Below, piece after piece: positions 1 through 7,080 of a DNA stretch of 40,812 bases. The stretch comes from CAUUGB01 sp963544615 (GTDB lineage: Bacteria > Patescibacteriota > Microgenomatia > UBA1400 > PJMF01), in NCBI GenBank assembly GCA_963544615.1, contig CAUUGB010000007.1, positions 1-40,812 on the forward strand. The letters are read 5' to 3'. Positions within the stretch are counted from its first letter, which is position 1. Each line of letters opens with the position of its first letter. Made by a program: the position numbers and the translations under genes. The notes under the pieces are model-generated. The model did not search any database, was not told the origin of the DNA, and saw nothing but the letters and a program-made list of their open reading frames with translations.

Positions 1-1284
1 ATAATACTCACTGTCAAAGAGATCAAACTGATTGATTTTTATGCTGGTAGTTGTTTAGCAGTTGCCTCTTTGGGCAATATTGCTGGTTATTTGCTAATAG
101 CGCTGGTGGCGCCTATTATTTTATCAGTTAACTGGATTTTGCCTCCTTTGCTGTTGACACTTTTAGTCTTAATATTGGTGGGTAAGACAATTAATTTTTC
201 TACTTGGTGGTGGCAGTTAGGATGGCTTTTGGTAGGAGGCTTGTTTTTTGCTAAGGCTTATCAGCCAGCCAAAATTTTGCAAACTGGTTTAGGGACCCAA
301 AAATATCAATTTTTGCGTCAGTGGCAAGAACCAGAGTGGCAGCGAGAAAAACAAGCTTACACCTATCAAAATTATAGTGAGCGAGTTTTTTATCGTTTAG
401 AAAAATTAGCAGTTTACGCCAATTCTTTGGTAGGCACTTTTCAATTTCAATATAAATTGCTACCAAGTGCGCGGGTGTACGTTCTCGATGGCTATATTTC
501 TCATCCCATTAATTTGCAACAAGAAACTTTAGTAGGCATTTTGCCGCGGCGCTATTTTAGCGCCACTATTCCTAATTCACTGGTAATTGGGATTGGTGCG
601 GGGCAAACTCCTGCTGGAGTATCCCTGGTTAGCAATCACACCGAAGCAGTGGATATAAGTCCAGCAGTTTTTGCTTTTTTGCCTGAACTCAGTCGGGAAA
701 ATAATGCTTTATTAAAGAGAGCTGATGTGAGTTTACTTAAAGCTGATGGCAGTAATTACCTGAAAAGAAGTCACAAACAATATGATTTAATTCTTAATAC
801 TGCTACCAATATGTTTACCCACGGCGTAGCTAAACTACATACCAGCGAATTTCTCTCTTTAGTTAAAAGCCACTTAAGTCATAATGGTGTTTATGTGAGC
901 TGGCTTGATGCCCAAGCGATTACGAGTGAGCAAGAACTGGCGGCGGTGATTGCCTTGCAAAAAAAGCACTTTCGTTATCTAGATGCTCATTTAGTGAATG
1001 CCAATTATATTTTGCTGGTAGCCTATGACCAATGGCGACCACTCGCAGTCATGGATGCGAATTTAATCAAACCTGAAGATAGAGAGAGTGATTTTGCTCA
1101 GCAATTACCTTTGACTACCTGGTCAGTGAAGCGTTTTTTGCCTTCACTGCCAGCCAAGATTTCCCGGATGGACTATCCTTTAATTGAAATTAATGCCTTA
1201 AAAAGTTGTTTGCACTTCCAGGGTGAGCAAAAATTTTTTTTAAGTCAAGCCTTTGATGATTTAGGTCAAGCTGAAGATAATTAA
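1..1284 (+). CDS. Spermidine-synthase-like membrane protein (5' truncated by window)
   Basis: The reading frame is open from base 1, so the gene starts upstream and the TTG at 70 is not its start. The first ~70 visible residues form two or three hydrophobic segments (ending around LLVGGLFFAKAY). A soluble domain follows with a class I SAM-fold nucleotide motif, LVIGIGAGQTP, then VDISP, the usual acidic post-motif-I loop, and YDLILNTATNMFTHG, which resembles the gate region of polyamine synthases. This layout (membrane part plus C-terminal spermidine-synthase fold) is known in bacterial fused MFS/spermidine-synthase proteins. The usual spermidine synthase motif GGGDG is replaced by GIGAG, so true aminopropyl transfer is uncertain and the protein may be a methyltransferase-like relative. 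An IS element begins 10 bp after its stop. Confidence 0.7.
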   Translation: MILTVKEIKLIDFYAGSCLAVASLGNIAGYLLIALVAPIILSVNWILPPLLLTLLVLILVGKTINFSTWWWQLGWLLVGGLFFAKAYQPAKILQTGLGTQKYQFLRQWQEPEWQREKQAYTYQNYSERVFYRLEKLAVYANSLVGTFQFQYKLLPSARVYVLDGYISHPINLQQETLVGILPRRYFSATIPNSLVIGIGAGQTPAGVSLVSNHTEAVDISPAVFAFLPELSRENNALLKRADVSLLKADGSNYLKRSHKQYDLILNTATNMFTHGVAKLHTSEFLSLVKSHLSHNGVYVSWLDAQAITSEQELAAVIALQKKHFRYLDAHLVNANYILLVAYDQWRPLAVMDANLIKPEDRESDFAQQLPLTTWSVKRFLPSLPAKISRMDYPLIEINALKSCLHFQGEQKFFLSQAFDDLGQAEDN

Positions 1285-1294
1285 TTTTTTAACC

Positions 1295-2502
1295 TGACCA
1301 ACCTCAAACACATTTCGGACTATAAACCTATAGGTTTGTAAGAAAGGGTAGCAGTGGGAGTTAATACTTTTAGACTATGTCAAAGAGGGTTGGTGGGGAG
1401 AAATGGTTATGATATGTTGATGAAAACATATCAAGAAGGATTAAAATATCAAAGTAATCAAGAGGTGGTAGATTATCGTCTCAAGGTATTAAAGCATTAC
1501 TATCAATTTGGCATCAAATCTTGTCTTAATGCTTTTGATCATTTAGGTAGAAGTACTATTTATGATTGGAAAAGATTGTATGAGAAATCAGGTAAAAAAA
1601 GATGTAGTCTTATTCCCTTATCTACCAAGCCTAAACATTATCGCTATAGTCAAATAGATTATCGTCTCAAAGAAGCTATCTTAGCTTTAAGAAACAAAGA
1701 AATAGCCACTAGTGTTTATGCTCAATACCTGCAAATTCCTTCTTACCTGCAAGAGCTAATTCCTTATGATTTAGGAGAGAAGAAAATTAAAATTTATCTT
1801 GATAGAATTGCTCAAGAATTAGATATCCCCAGTGTCTCAGCGGCTACAATTGGCAGAATTATTAAAGCTAAAAAGCTTTATCATCCCAAGAAATGCAAAA
1901 ATTCTCGAGTAGCTAAAAAAAGATTAGATATTGAGAGACTTAAAAAGTCTCCCAGTGTTAGTAGACCTGGGTATTTGCAGGCAGATTGCATTATTCACAA
2001 TATAGCTCTGGCAAACAGATAAAATGTGTCAACTTTATTGATGTCTTTGGTAAGATTGCTTACTCTCAAAGAGTTACTAGTATCAATTCTTACAAGACTC
2101 TGATTGCCTTTAGAAAATTTAGTCAAATTTGCAATCAATCCTACCACTTTGATGTTTTTGCTCTACAACATGATAATGGAGCAGAATTCTTTGGAGAACT
2201 GCTTGCATATTTAGAAGAAACATTACATACTAATCATGATAAAGGTATAGCCAATTATTTCATTCTTCCCAGATGTCCTAAAATTAATGGTACGATTGAG
2301 AATTTTAATCATGTTTTACAAACAGAGTTTATCAACCAAACAGACATTGTGTATGCAGATGATTGGTTAAAGCAATTTCCTAAAGCTTTACTAAACTTTA
2401 TTGAATATTACAATTGTTATCGTCCACACGGAGCACTAAATTATATGAGTCCTAAAAATTATTTAGAAAAATACTATTCCCCAAATGTAGTGAGGTTGAT
2501 CA
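1295..2502 (+). mobile_element. IS481-like insertion sequence, ~1.2 kb
   Basis: Imperfect terminal inverted repeats bound the element. The left end, 1295-1319, begins TGACCAACCTCA and contains ACATTTCGG. The right end, 2479-2502, reads in reverse complement TGATCAACCTCA and contains ACATTTGGG. The ends have the 5'-TG...CA-3' form usual for IS3/IS481-type elements. The right repeat lies inside the last codons of the transposase frame, which runs 32 bp past the element. The flanking bases (...TTTAACC and TTCAATA...) show no target-site duplication, so the insertion is old or rearranged. Family assignment rests on the single long transposase with HTH and DDE domains, and IS3-related families are not excluded. 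Confidence 0.75.
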
Positions 2503-2534
2503 TTCAATATTATATCATTAAACCCATGCTATAA
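1354..2534 (+). pseudogene. Frameshifted IS481/IS3-like DDE transposase
   Basis: Two overlapping frames encode one transposase. The first (1354-2022, GTG start; an ATG at 1411 is also possible) has a helix-turn-helix region around GRSTIYDWKRLYEKSG and ends just after the first catalytic Asp (GYLQAD). The second, from about 1986 in the -1 frame, continues with LHYSQYSSGKQIKCVNFIDVFG and holds the second Asp (LQHDNGAEF) and the catalytic Glu (KINGTIENFN), then the usual tail NCYRPHGALNYMSP. Joining the frames at the GAT codon (1984-1986) restores a continuous rve domain, so a one-base deletion is the simplest explanation. There is no slippery heptamer at the junction, which argues against programmed frameshifting. 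Confidence 0.8.
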
Positions 2535-2535
2535 T
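2527..2535 (+). promoter_or_regulatory. Extended -10 promoter for tRNA-Glu
   Basis: TGC followed by TATAAT forms an extended -10 about 31 bp before the tRNA. No good -35 is visible. It sits just outside the right end of the IS element. Confidence 0.5.
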
Positions 2536-2565
2536 ATTTATCTCGAGGTTAATATTTTAATTATT

Positions 2566-2639
2566 GACCCCTTCGTCTAGCGGTCTAGGATATTTGGTTC
2601 TCATCCAAAAGATCGTGGGTTAGAATCCCGCAGGGGTCA
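2566..2639 (+). tRNA. tRNA-Glu(CTC)
   Basis: Acceptor arms GACCCCT and AGGGGTC pair perfectly, with A as discriminator. The anticodon stem TTTGG/CCAAA encloses loop TTCTCAT, giving anticodon CTC for GAG codons. The D loop has the GG pair. The T arm is GTGGG-TTAGAAT-CCCGC, with one G-U pair. The T loop reads TTAGAAT where TTC is nearly universal, so position 56 is A instead of C. CCA is not encoded (the following bases are CTC). The gene lies 63 bp downstream of the IS481-like element. Confidence 0.93.
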
Positions 2640-2726
2640 CTCGAACTTAAAGAAGTTTCATTCAAGAGTGTATTTATTTGAGACAATCATCAATCAATAG
2701 TCACTGAGATAGTGGTTTTAGTTTGG

Positions 2727-3314
2727 TTAGCTGTAGTGTTGGCGCAAAAATTTAGCAAAAGCCAGCATTTCTTTTTGTGTTTGCTTTAAGAGGTGCTTTT
2801 GCATTGTTAGTGGATACGCTAGGCTGAGTTCACTCACGGCACTGGTTAATTTGTAGTCAAAATAATTAAAACTAGTTAATTGTAAGCAAAGCAAATAATT
2901 TTTTGGGGGAAATTGTTGATAATAAGTATTTAAGAAAGTAAGTACTTTTTTTCCTAATAATTGATTGGTATAGCTAGTTTGTTGCCAGAGTAGCTCAGCC
3001 TGTGTTTGATATTGTCGAGCTTTAGTTAATTGTTTTTTATTCCTAAAATAATCGGCGCGTTTAAATAGTGAGAGTACTTTTTGCTCTTGTGCTGGTTGAA
3101 TTGTGTCTCCAATCCCAATCCAGGGGAAGCTCACAGTGTTTTTTTCAGCGTGTCCTTGACAAGAAGCCATAGTGGGAATTCCCAGAGCATTTAGGGCGAT
3201 TACTAAAGGGAGAATTTTGGGTTCAATTTTATTGCCCAATCGATCGGCAATTTGTGCCATTTTCTTTTCCGTTTTGTTCCATTTATCATTGGTGTGTTTG
3301 CAGTTATTGTTCAT
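2727..3314 (-). CDS. Conserved hypothetical protein with SCQGH motif
   Basis: A 195-aa soluble protein. The ATG at 3314 is preferred over the TTG one codon upstream; no clear Shine-Dalgarno sequence is visible. Around residues 35-57 it has IALNALGIPTMASCQGHAE, the pattern 'G-I-x-T-x-x-S-C-x-G-H' seen in a family of small uncharacterised bacterial and phage proteins, where Cys and His suggest metal binding or catalysis. The rest is Gln/Lys-rich and probably helical (residues ~80-120). It is followed by no convincing terminator before tRNA-Glu on the opposite strand. Function is unknown. Confidence 0.7.
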   Translation of the reverse strand: MNNNCKHTNDKWNKTEKKMAQIADRLGNKIEPKILPLVIALNALGIPTMASCQGHAEKNTVSFPWIGIGDTIQPAQEQKVLSLFKRADYFRNKKQLTKARQYQTQAELLWQQTSYTNQLLGKKVLTFLNTYYQQFPPKNYLLCLQLTSFNYFDYKLTSAVSELSLAYPLTMQKHLLKQTQKEMLAFAKFLRQHYS

Positions 3315-3333
3315 CAATTAATTTTAAGTTATG

Positions 3334-3361
3334 AAAAAACCCGAGTTTTTCTGCTCGGGTT
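3334..3361 (-). terminator. Rho-independent terminator of the zinc-ribbon gene
   Basis: The stem AACCCGAG/CTCGGGTT (3338-3345 and 3354-3361) has an 8-nt loop. On the minus strand it is followed by a T run (the A run at 3334-3339). It lies 17 bp past the stop of the minus-strand gene at 3379-3573 and insulates the next minus-strand gene. Confidence 0.85.
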
Positions 3362-3378
3362 GAAAATACCAAGTGGTG

Positions 3379-3573
3379 TTACTGCCTTATCCAAGTAGTA
3401 CCGAGACAAAACGCGCACGTCACTTTTTGTCGACGACCTCCAGATATCACCGTAATATACCCGTGAGAACAATTCTTGCATTTAGTTTTACCTTTTCCAT
3501 ATCCTTGCGCTGCTGTGTGCCCGTCGTAATGACTTTTTCCTGTGCTTTGTTTCTTTCTCCTGTGTGACACCAT
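3379..3573 (-). CDS. Small zinc-ribbon protein (64 aa)
   Basis: A basic 64-aa protein with two CxxC knuckles, CKNCSHG (about residues 33-39) and CAFCLG (about 53-58), separated by 16 residues. This fits a single zinc ribbon, reminiscent of the DnaJ-type CxxCxG repeat. The N-terminus is rich in Lys, Arg, Gly and His. The gene is clearly real: a perfect Shine-Dalgarno AAGGAGG stands 5-6 nt before the ATG, an extended -10 lies about 61 bp upstream, and a strong terminator follows. The frame on the opposite strand is a shadow. Possible roles include nucleic-acid or ribosome binding, but nothing specific can be claimed. Confidence 0.75.
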   Translation of the reverse strand: MVSHRRKKQSTGKSHYDGHTAAQGYGKGKTKCKNCSHGYITVISGGRRQKVTCAFCLGTTWIRQ

Positions 3574-3633
3574 AACTCCTCCTTATCTGATGTTCACTAT
3601 CGAAATTAGTTAATATCCCCACTTGGAGATATA

Positions 3634-3642
3634 ATTATAACA
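3634..3642 (-). promoter_or_regulatory. Extended -10 promoter for the zinc-ribbon gene
   Basis: On the minus strand TGT-TATAAT is a perfect extended -10. The predicted start site near 3627 gives a ~55-nt leader with a strong Shine-Dalgarno site, unlike the leaderless genes elsewhere in the window. Confidence 0.6.
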
Positions 3643-3656
3643 CAAGTTAATTAAAT

Positions 3657-3899
3657 TTACTTAGTAAACAGACGAATTGATTTAATCATACCGGTGTTGT
3701 AGCGCGAGTTAAAATCTAAGTCTGGTCCATACCAAGGATCATGCATTTTATAATTACCATTTTCACCACTGATTAATACCACAAAATGTCCGCCATAACC
3801 ATTGCGTACTGAAACGTGCACAATCACTGGACGATCGGCCTTAAGTTCATTATCGATGGTATCTTTACTAAAATAATTTAGCCTTTTGTAAGTATATCC
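3657..3899 (-). pseudogene. C-terminal remnant of a C39-type cysteine peptidase, cut by an IS
   Basis: This stretch is an open minus-strand frame of 80 codons ending in TAA at 3657. Reading into it from the IS boundary gives GYTYKRLNYFSKDTIDNELK, then RPVIVHVSVRNGYGGHFVVL, then ISGENGNYKMHDPWYGPDLD. GGHFVVL supplies the catalytic His, and HDPW supplies the Asp of the peptidase C39-like fold (Peptidase_C39_2). The Cys-containing N-terminal half is missing. The frame stops exactly where the IS481-like element begins (3901), and only 44 bp separate the other IS end from the next gene, so the 5' half was deleted as well as interrupted. No start or promoter remains. Confidence 0.7.
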
Positions 3900-3900
3900 G

Positions 3901-4917
3901 TGTAATGGGACAGGACCTTTTACACTAATAAAATCTCTCTAAGTATTCACTAGGGCTTAGTCCTTTCAAGCCACAATGTGGCAATTGATTATAATGTGCA
4001 TTCCATAAACGCAGTAAGTAATTATACTCATCAATACTTCTTGGTTTATGTTCAAGATGATTATAAAAGTATTCCTGATCTGTTCTATGTGATCTTTCAA
4101 TATGTCCATTTTGTGTAGGACAGCCGGGAGAGATAAGATAATGAGTAATATTATTTTCCTGACACCATCTATCAAGACAGTGAGGACGATAAGTATAATC
4201 TTGTTTGAGACCTGATAGACGATTGGTAAATACCGAACCATTATCTGTTTTGATGGCTTGAATATGAAAATGATTAGCAGCTACTTTGGTTAATTTAGTC
4301 ACAAAATCTATAGTATAGCCATTTTGCATATTAGGATATCCTAAAAGAAATCTCCAACGAGAAGCTATGTTATGGCAGTATATTGATACCACCAACGATT
4401 AAAACCAAAATTAATCCCATACTTAATATCAACTTCAATTAACTCTCCAGGAATAGTAATTATTTTTCTTTGATGATATTTGTGTTGATTAATTTTTCTT
4501 CTAGGTTTAACCAAACCATAGCGACTGAGTATACGCTGAATAGTCTTACTTGATATGATAATACCCCTTTTTGCTAGTATCCAAGACAATTTTTGTGCTC
4601 CTGAGAGCGTATCTAGATGAAGAGTAATTATTTTATCCTCTAATTCTGCACTAATTCTATTAGGACTCTTATGTGGTCTGCTAGATTTAGCTAGCAGACC
4701 TAATTCTCCTTGTGTTTGGTAAGCATGTAGCCAGTTATATATTGTTTTTCTCGAAAATGGACAGAATTTACCAATTTCACCAATACTACTCTCACCCTCA
4801 ATGAGAGGTTTTATCCAACGTAATTTTTCTTCAATTTGATTTTGTGGCATAACTTTTGTCATAGCCCCATAATATGATGAAATTTTTGTTATGTGTAAAA
4901 GGTGTTGTCCTATTACA
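3901..4917 (-). mobile_element. Second IS481-like insertion sequence, 1017 bp
   Basis: Terminal inverted repeats are clear. The left end (3901-3925) starts TGTAATGGGACAGG and continues ACCTTTTACAC. The right end (4893-4917), in reverse complement, starts TGTAATAGGACAAC and continues ACCTTTTACAC. That is about 22 of 25 matches, with TG...CA termini. The element is a different IS from the one at 1295: both repeats and protein differ. No target duplication is visible (flanks ...ATATCCG and ACGATAA...). It interrupts a peptidase gene on the same strand. Confidence 0.85.
3925..4862 (-). pseudogene. Frameshifted IS481-like DDE transposase
   Basis: The frame starts at the ATG at 4862 (MTKVMPQNQIEEK); the longer frame would start outside the IS. 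The N-terminal part has an HTH (SIGEIGKFCPFSRKTIYNWL) and a second helical domain (SGAQKLSWILAKRGI), then the first catalytic Asp (ELIEVDIKYG). It ends at TAG 4365 after WWYQYTAIT. The second part, in the -1 frame, resumes with IASRWRFLLGYPN, the second Asp (IKTDNGSVFT) and Glu (QNGHIERSHRTDQEYF), ending HCGLKGLSPSEYLERFY. Inserting one base in ATA(-)ACATA would give TAIDIASR, the usual family sequence, so a single-base deletion inactivated it. Confidence 0.85.
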
Positions 4918-4926
4918 ACGATAACA

Positions 4927-4955
4927 TTGCCAAACAATTGCTGTTGTGTTATATT
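4927..4955 (+). promoter_or_regulatory. Sigma70-like promoter directly upstream of the 4962 start
   Basis: TTGCCA (4927-4932), a 17-bp spacer and TATATT (4950-4955) precede the ATG by 6 bp. The transcript would begin at or next to the start codon, predicting a leaderless mRNA. Confidence 0.6.
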
Positions 4956-4961
4956 AAAGCG

Positions 4962-7079
4962 ATGTTTACTGTGGGATTTATTTTAGGTTTTGTTTGTTGC
5001 TATTTTTTAATGCGCAATCAAAAACCCAAAGTGTACGCTGATGAACAGCCGTCGCCATCAATCCCAATAAATTCATCAGTTCCTCCACTAAACTCACAGT
5101 TGCCTGTACAGCCGGCAGCTAGTAAAACTTCATTGCTCTCTCGAGATATTTTGGGAGTTAAAAAAATGCCTGTTTTATGGTTTTTTTATTTGGGGGCATT
5201 TTTGTTAATTGCTGCTGGTTTTGGGTTTATAGCCTTTAGCGTTAAGTATAGCGCGAGTGCCTTGGAGCCAATTATCATGTTGGTGCTACTGACTCTGGGT
5301 TTCTTGGTGGTGGGTAAAAGTCTAGTTAATCATCAACGTCTTGCTCCTGCCGGGATAACTTATTTAGCTATTGGGTTGCTGTTTATTCCTTTAGATGGCA
5401 TAGCATTTTATGATTTATATGCATATGTTTTTATGAGTGCTGGTCAGGTGGCTTTAATAACTTCTTTAATATTTTTAACAGCGAGCGTGTTGAGCTATGC
5501 TTTTGTTTGGCGCCATTACAGTTTGTGGCAATTGATGATTTTGGGTTTACTCTCCAGCAGTTTATCACTGGTGAATTTAAGTTTAGGTAGCGATACACTC
5601 TCTTATTATCTTTTAGCCGGAGTAATTTTAGGTTATATAGTTTATTTGTTTTCTTGGTATCAACAGTCTACTAGCTTACCAGCACGGCAAATGCTTGCCT
5701 TTAATACTTATGCTCTTATTGGTGGTGGTTGTTTTTTGGGAGTATCAACTAATTTTGTCACTATTGCAGAAACTTTGATAACTAAAACCACTCGCGTTTG
5801 TGTTGCTACTAGTTTGGGGCAGTTGTTTACTCTCCGTCCTAAGGAGAGTGCGTTTTTACTCTTATTTCTTTTATTAGCCACTGGGTTTTTTGTCATTAAG
5901 TTTTTTCTAGAGCGCCTGGATATTGATTGGTTGCTAGCGGTGATTGGCACTTGGCTTTGGTGTCGCAGCTTTCTTTTTTTACTTGCTTGTCATCAATCAT
6001 ATTTATGGGCAGGAGTTTTCATTCTGGTGAGTATGGCAGTGGTGGGTATTAAGTTTGCTCCTAATTTAGCGGATTTTTGTCGCAGTCAAAGATATTTGTG
6101 GCTAGAGCAAGTGAGTTTTTTTAGTTTATTTTTATCTTGGTTATATTTAATTATCTATTATTTTTTTACTCAGCAGAGTTTTCTGCTAGCAGTGCCTTGG
6201 TTTTTTTACGGTGCTACTTTGCTTATTTTTGTTCTCAAACAGCTTGCTAAACCTGATTCATTTTGGCAGCTGGTAAGTTTTTTTTGGACGATGATAATTA
6301 TTTTTGTGCTAGTTTTTAAGGTTGATTTTGCTGCGGGTGAGTATCACTTAAACTTAGCTACAGCTTTACTACTTAATAATTTATTAGCTTTGTTTACTAC
6401 TTTGGCCACCAGAATACTTCTCCAGAGTAAAACTAATGACAATCAACATGCTCTCAAGCGACTCACAATTTACTTATTTACTAGCTTTTTGCTTAATTTT
6501 TGGTTTTATTCCTTAATTAGATTTGCTAGTTTAACTAAACTGATTCCTTGGCAATTGGGTTTATATGTGCTTACAGCCGGTTACTTTTTTTATGATGGCA
6601 AAAAACTTTTTCCCAACTCGCATCGGGGAGTACAGTTTTTGCATGGATTTTTACCAGTAGGGTTGTGGCTGTATGTTGCCTCTTATCGTGATTTAGAGCA
6701 ACCTCTCTATTACATTGTCCCCATTTTAGGGTACATTATTGCTTATTGTTGTTGGCAAAAATATCAAGAAAGTGCTACTAGCAATCACGTAGTTGCTTTA
6801 AATGTGAGCTTTGCTTTACTAGCACTTTCTCTGCAAGTGTTTTTACTTGAAGATAATTTTATTGCCGCTAATGTGAGTAGTATTTTGTCAGGAATTGCTT
6901 GTTTGGGGGTGGGTTATTATTGGCGCTCTCGTCAGATTAAAATTACTGGTTTATTAATTGCTATTTTAGCGGTTATGTTCCATCTGCATGAACAGATTGT
7001 TTGGTGGCAATACTTAGCAATTTTAGGGGTAGGTGTTTTAGCAGTGGCCACTTATTTGCTCAAAAAGCAAGAAAAATAA
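4962..7079 (+). CDS. Large polytopic membrane protein (DUF2157-like)
   Basis: A 705-aa protein starting at ATG 4962; the frame extends upstream into the IS, but the promoter sits between. Residues 1-16 form a first hydrophobic segment. A Pro/Ser-rich linker of about 50 residues follows (EQPSPSIPINSS...), then nearly continuous hydrophobic helices, roughly 18-20 in all, from FFYLGAFLLIAAGFGFIAF to VAVATYLL. There are no obvious catalytic motifs. The pattern (short N-terminal anchor, disordered linker, many short TM pairs) resembles the DUF2157 and related predicted membrane-protein families, whose role is unknown. It converges on gatB with a 1-bp gap and no terminator. Confidence 0.75.
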   Translation: MFTVGFILGFVCCYFLMRNQKPKVYADEQPSPSIPINSSVPPLNSQLPVQPAASKTSLLSRDILGVKKMPVLWFFYLGAFLLIAAGFGFIAFSVKYSASALEPIIMLVLLTLGFLVVGKSLVNHQRLAPAGITYLAIGLLFIPLDGIAFYDLYAYVFMSAGQVALITSLIFLTASVLSYAFVWRHYSLWQLMILGLLSSSLSLVNLSLGSDTLSYYLLAGVILGYIVYLFSWYQQSTSLPARQMLAFNTYALIGGGCFLGVSTNFVTIAETLITKTTRVCVATSLGQLFTLRPKESAFLLLFLLLATGFFVIKFFLERLDIDWLLAVIGTWLWCRSFLFLLACHQSYLWAGVFILVSMAVVGIKFAPNLADFCRSQRYLWLEQVSFFSLFLSWLYLIIYYFFTQQSFLLAVPWFFYGATLLIFVLKQLAKPDSFWQLVSFFWTMIIIFVLVFKVDFAAGEYHLNLATALLLNNLLALFTTLATRILLQSKTNDNQHALKRLTIYLFTSFLLNFWFYSLIRFASLTKLIPWQLGLYVLTAGYFFYDGKKLFPNSHRGVQFLHGFLPVGLWLYVASYRDLEQPLYYIVPILGYIIAYCCWQKYQESATSNHVVALNVSFALLALSLQVFLLEDNFIAANVSSILSGIACLGVGYYWRSRQIKITGLLIAILAVMFHLHEQIVWWQYLAILGVGVLAVATYLLKKQEK

Positions 7080-7080
7080 T

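Noticed and set aside
1354..2022. Programmed -1 frameshifting between two transposase frames as in IS3 family
   Set aside because: The junction lies inside the catalytic domain, not between orfA and orfB, and there is no A6G-type slippery sequence or stem.
2640..2726. Terminator or small RNA after tRNA-Glu
   Set aside because: Only a weak CACT/AGTG stem and AACTT/AAGTT dyad without a T run.
3373..3567. 64-aa frame on the plus strand opposite the zinc-ribbon gene
   Set aside because: No Shine-Dalgarno site or promoter, and the minus-strand frame has a perfect ribosome site, CxxC pairs and a terminator.
3966..4241. 91-aa minus-strand frame inside the second IS transposase
   Set aside because: It is an alternative frame of the DDE domain and has no features of its own.
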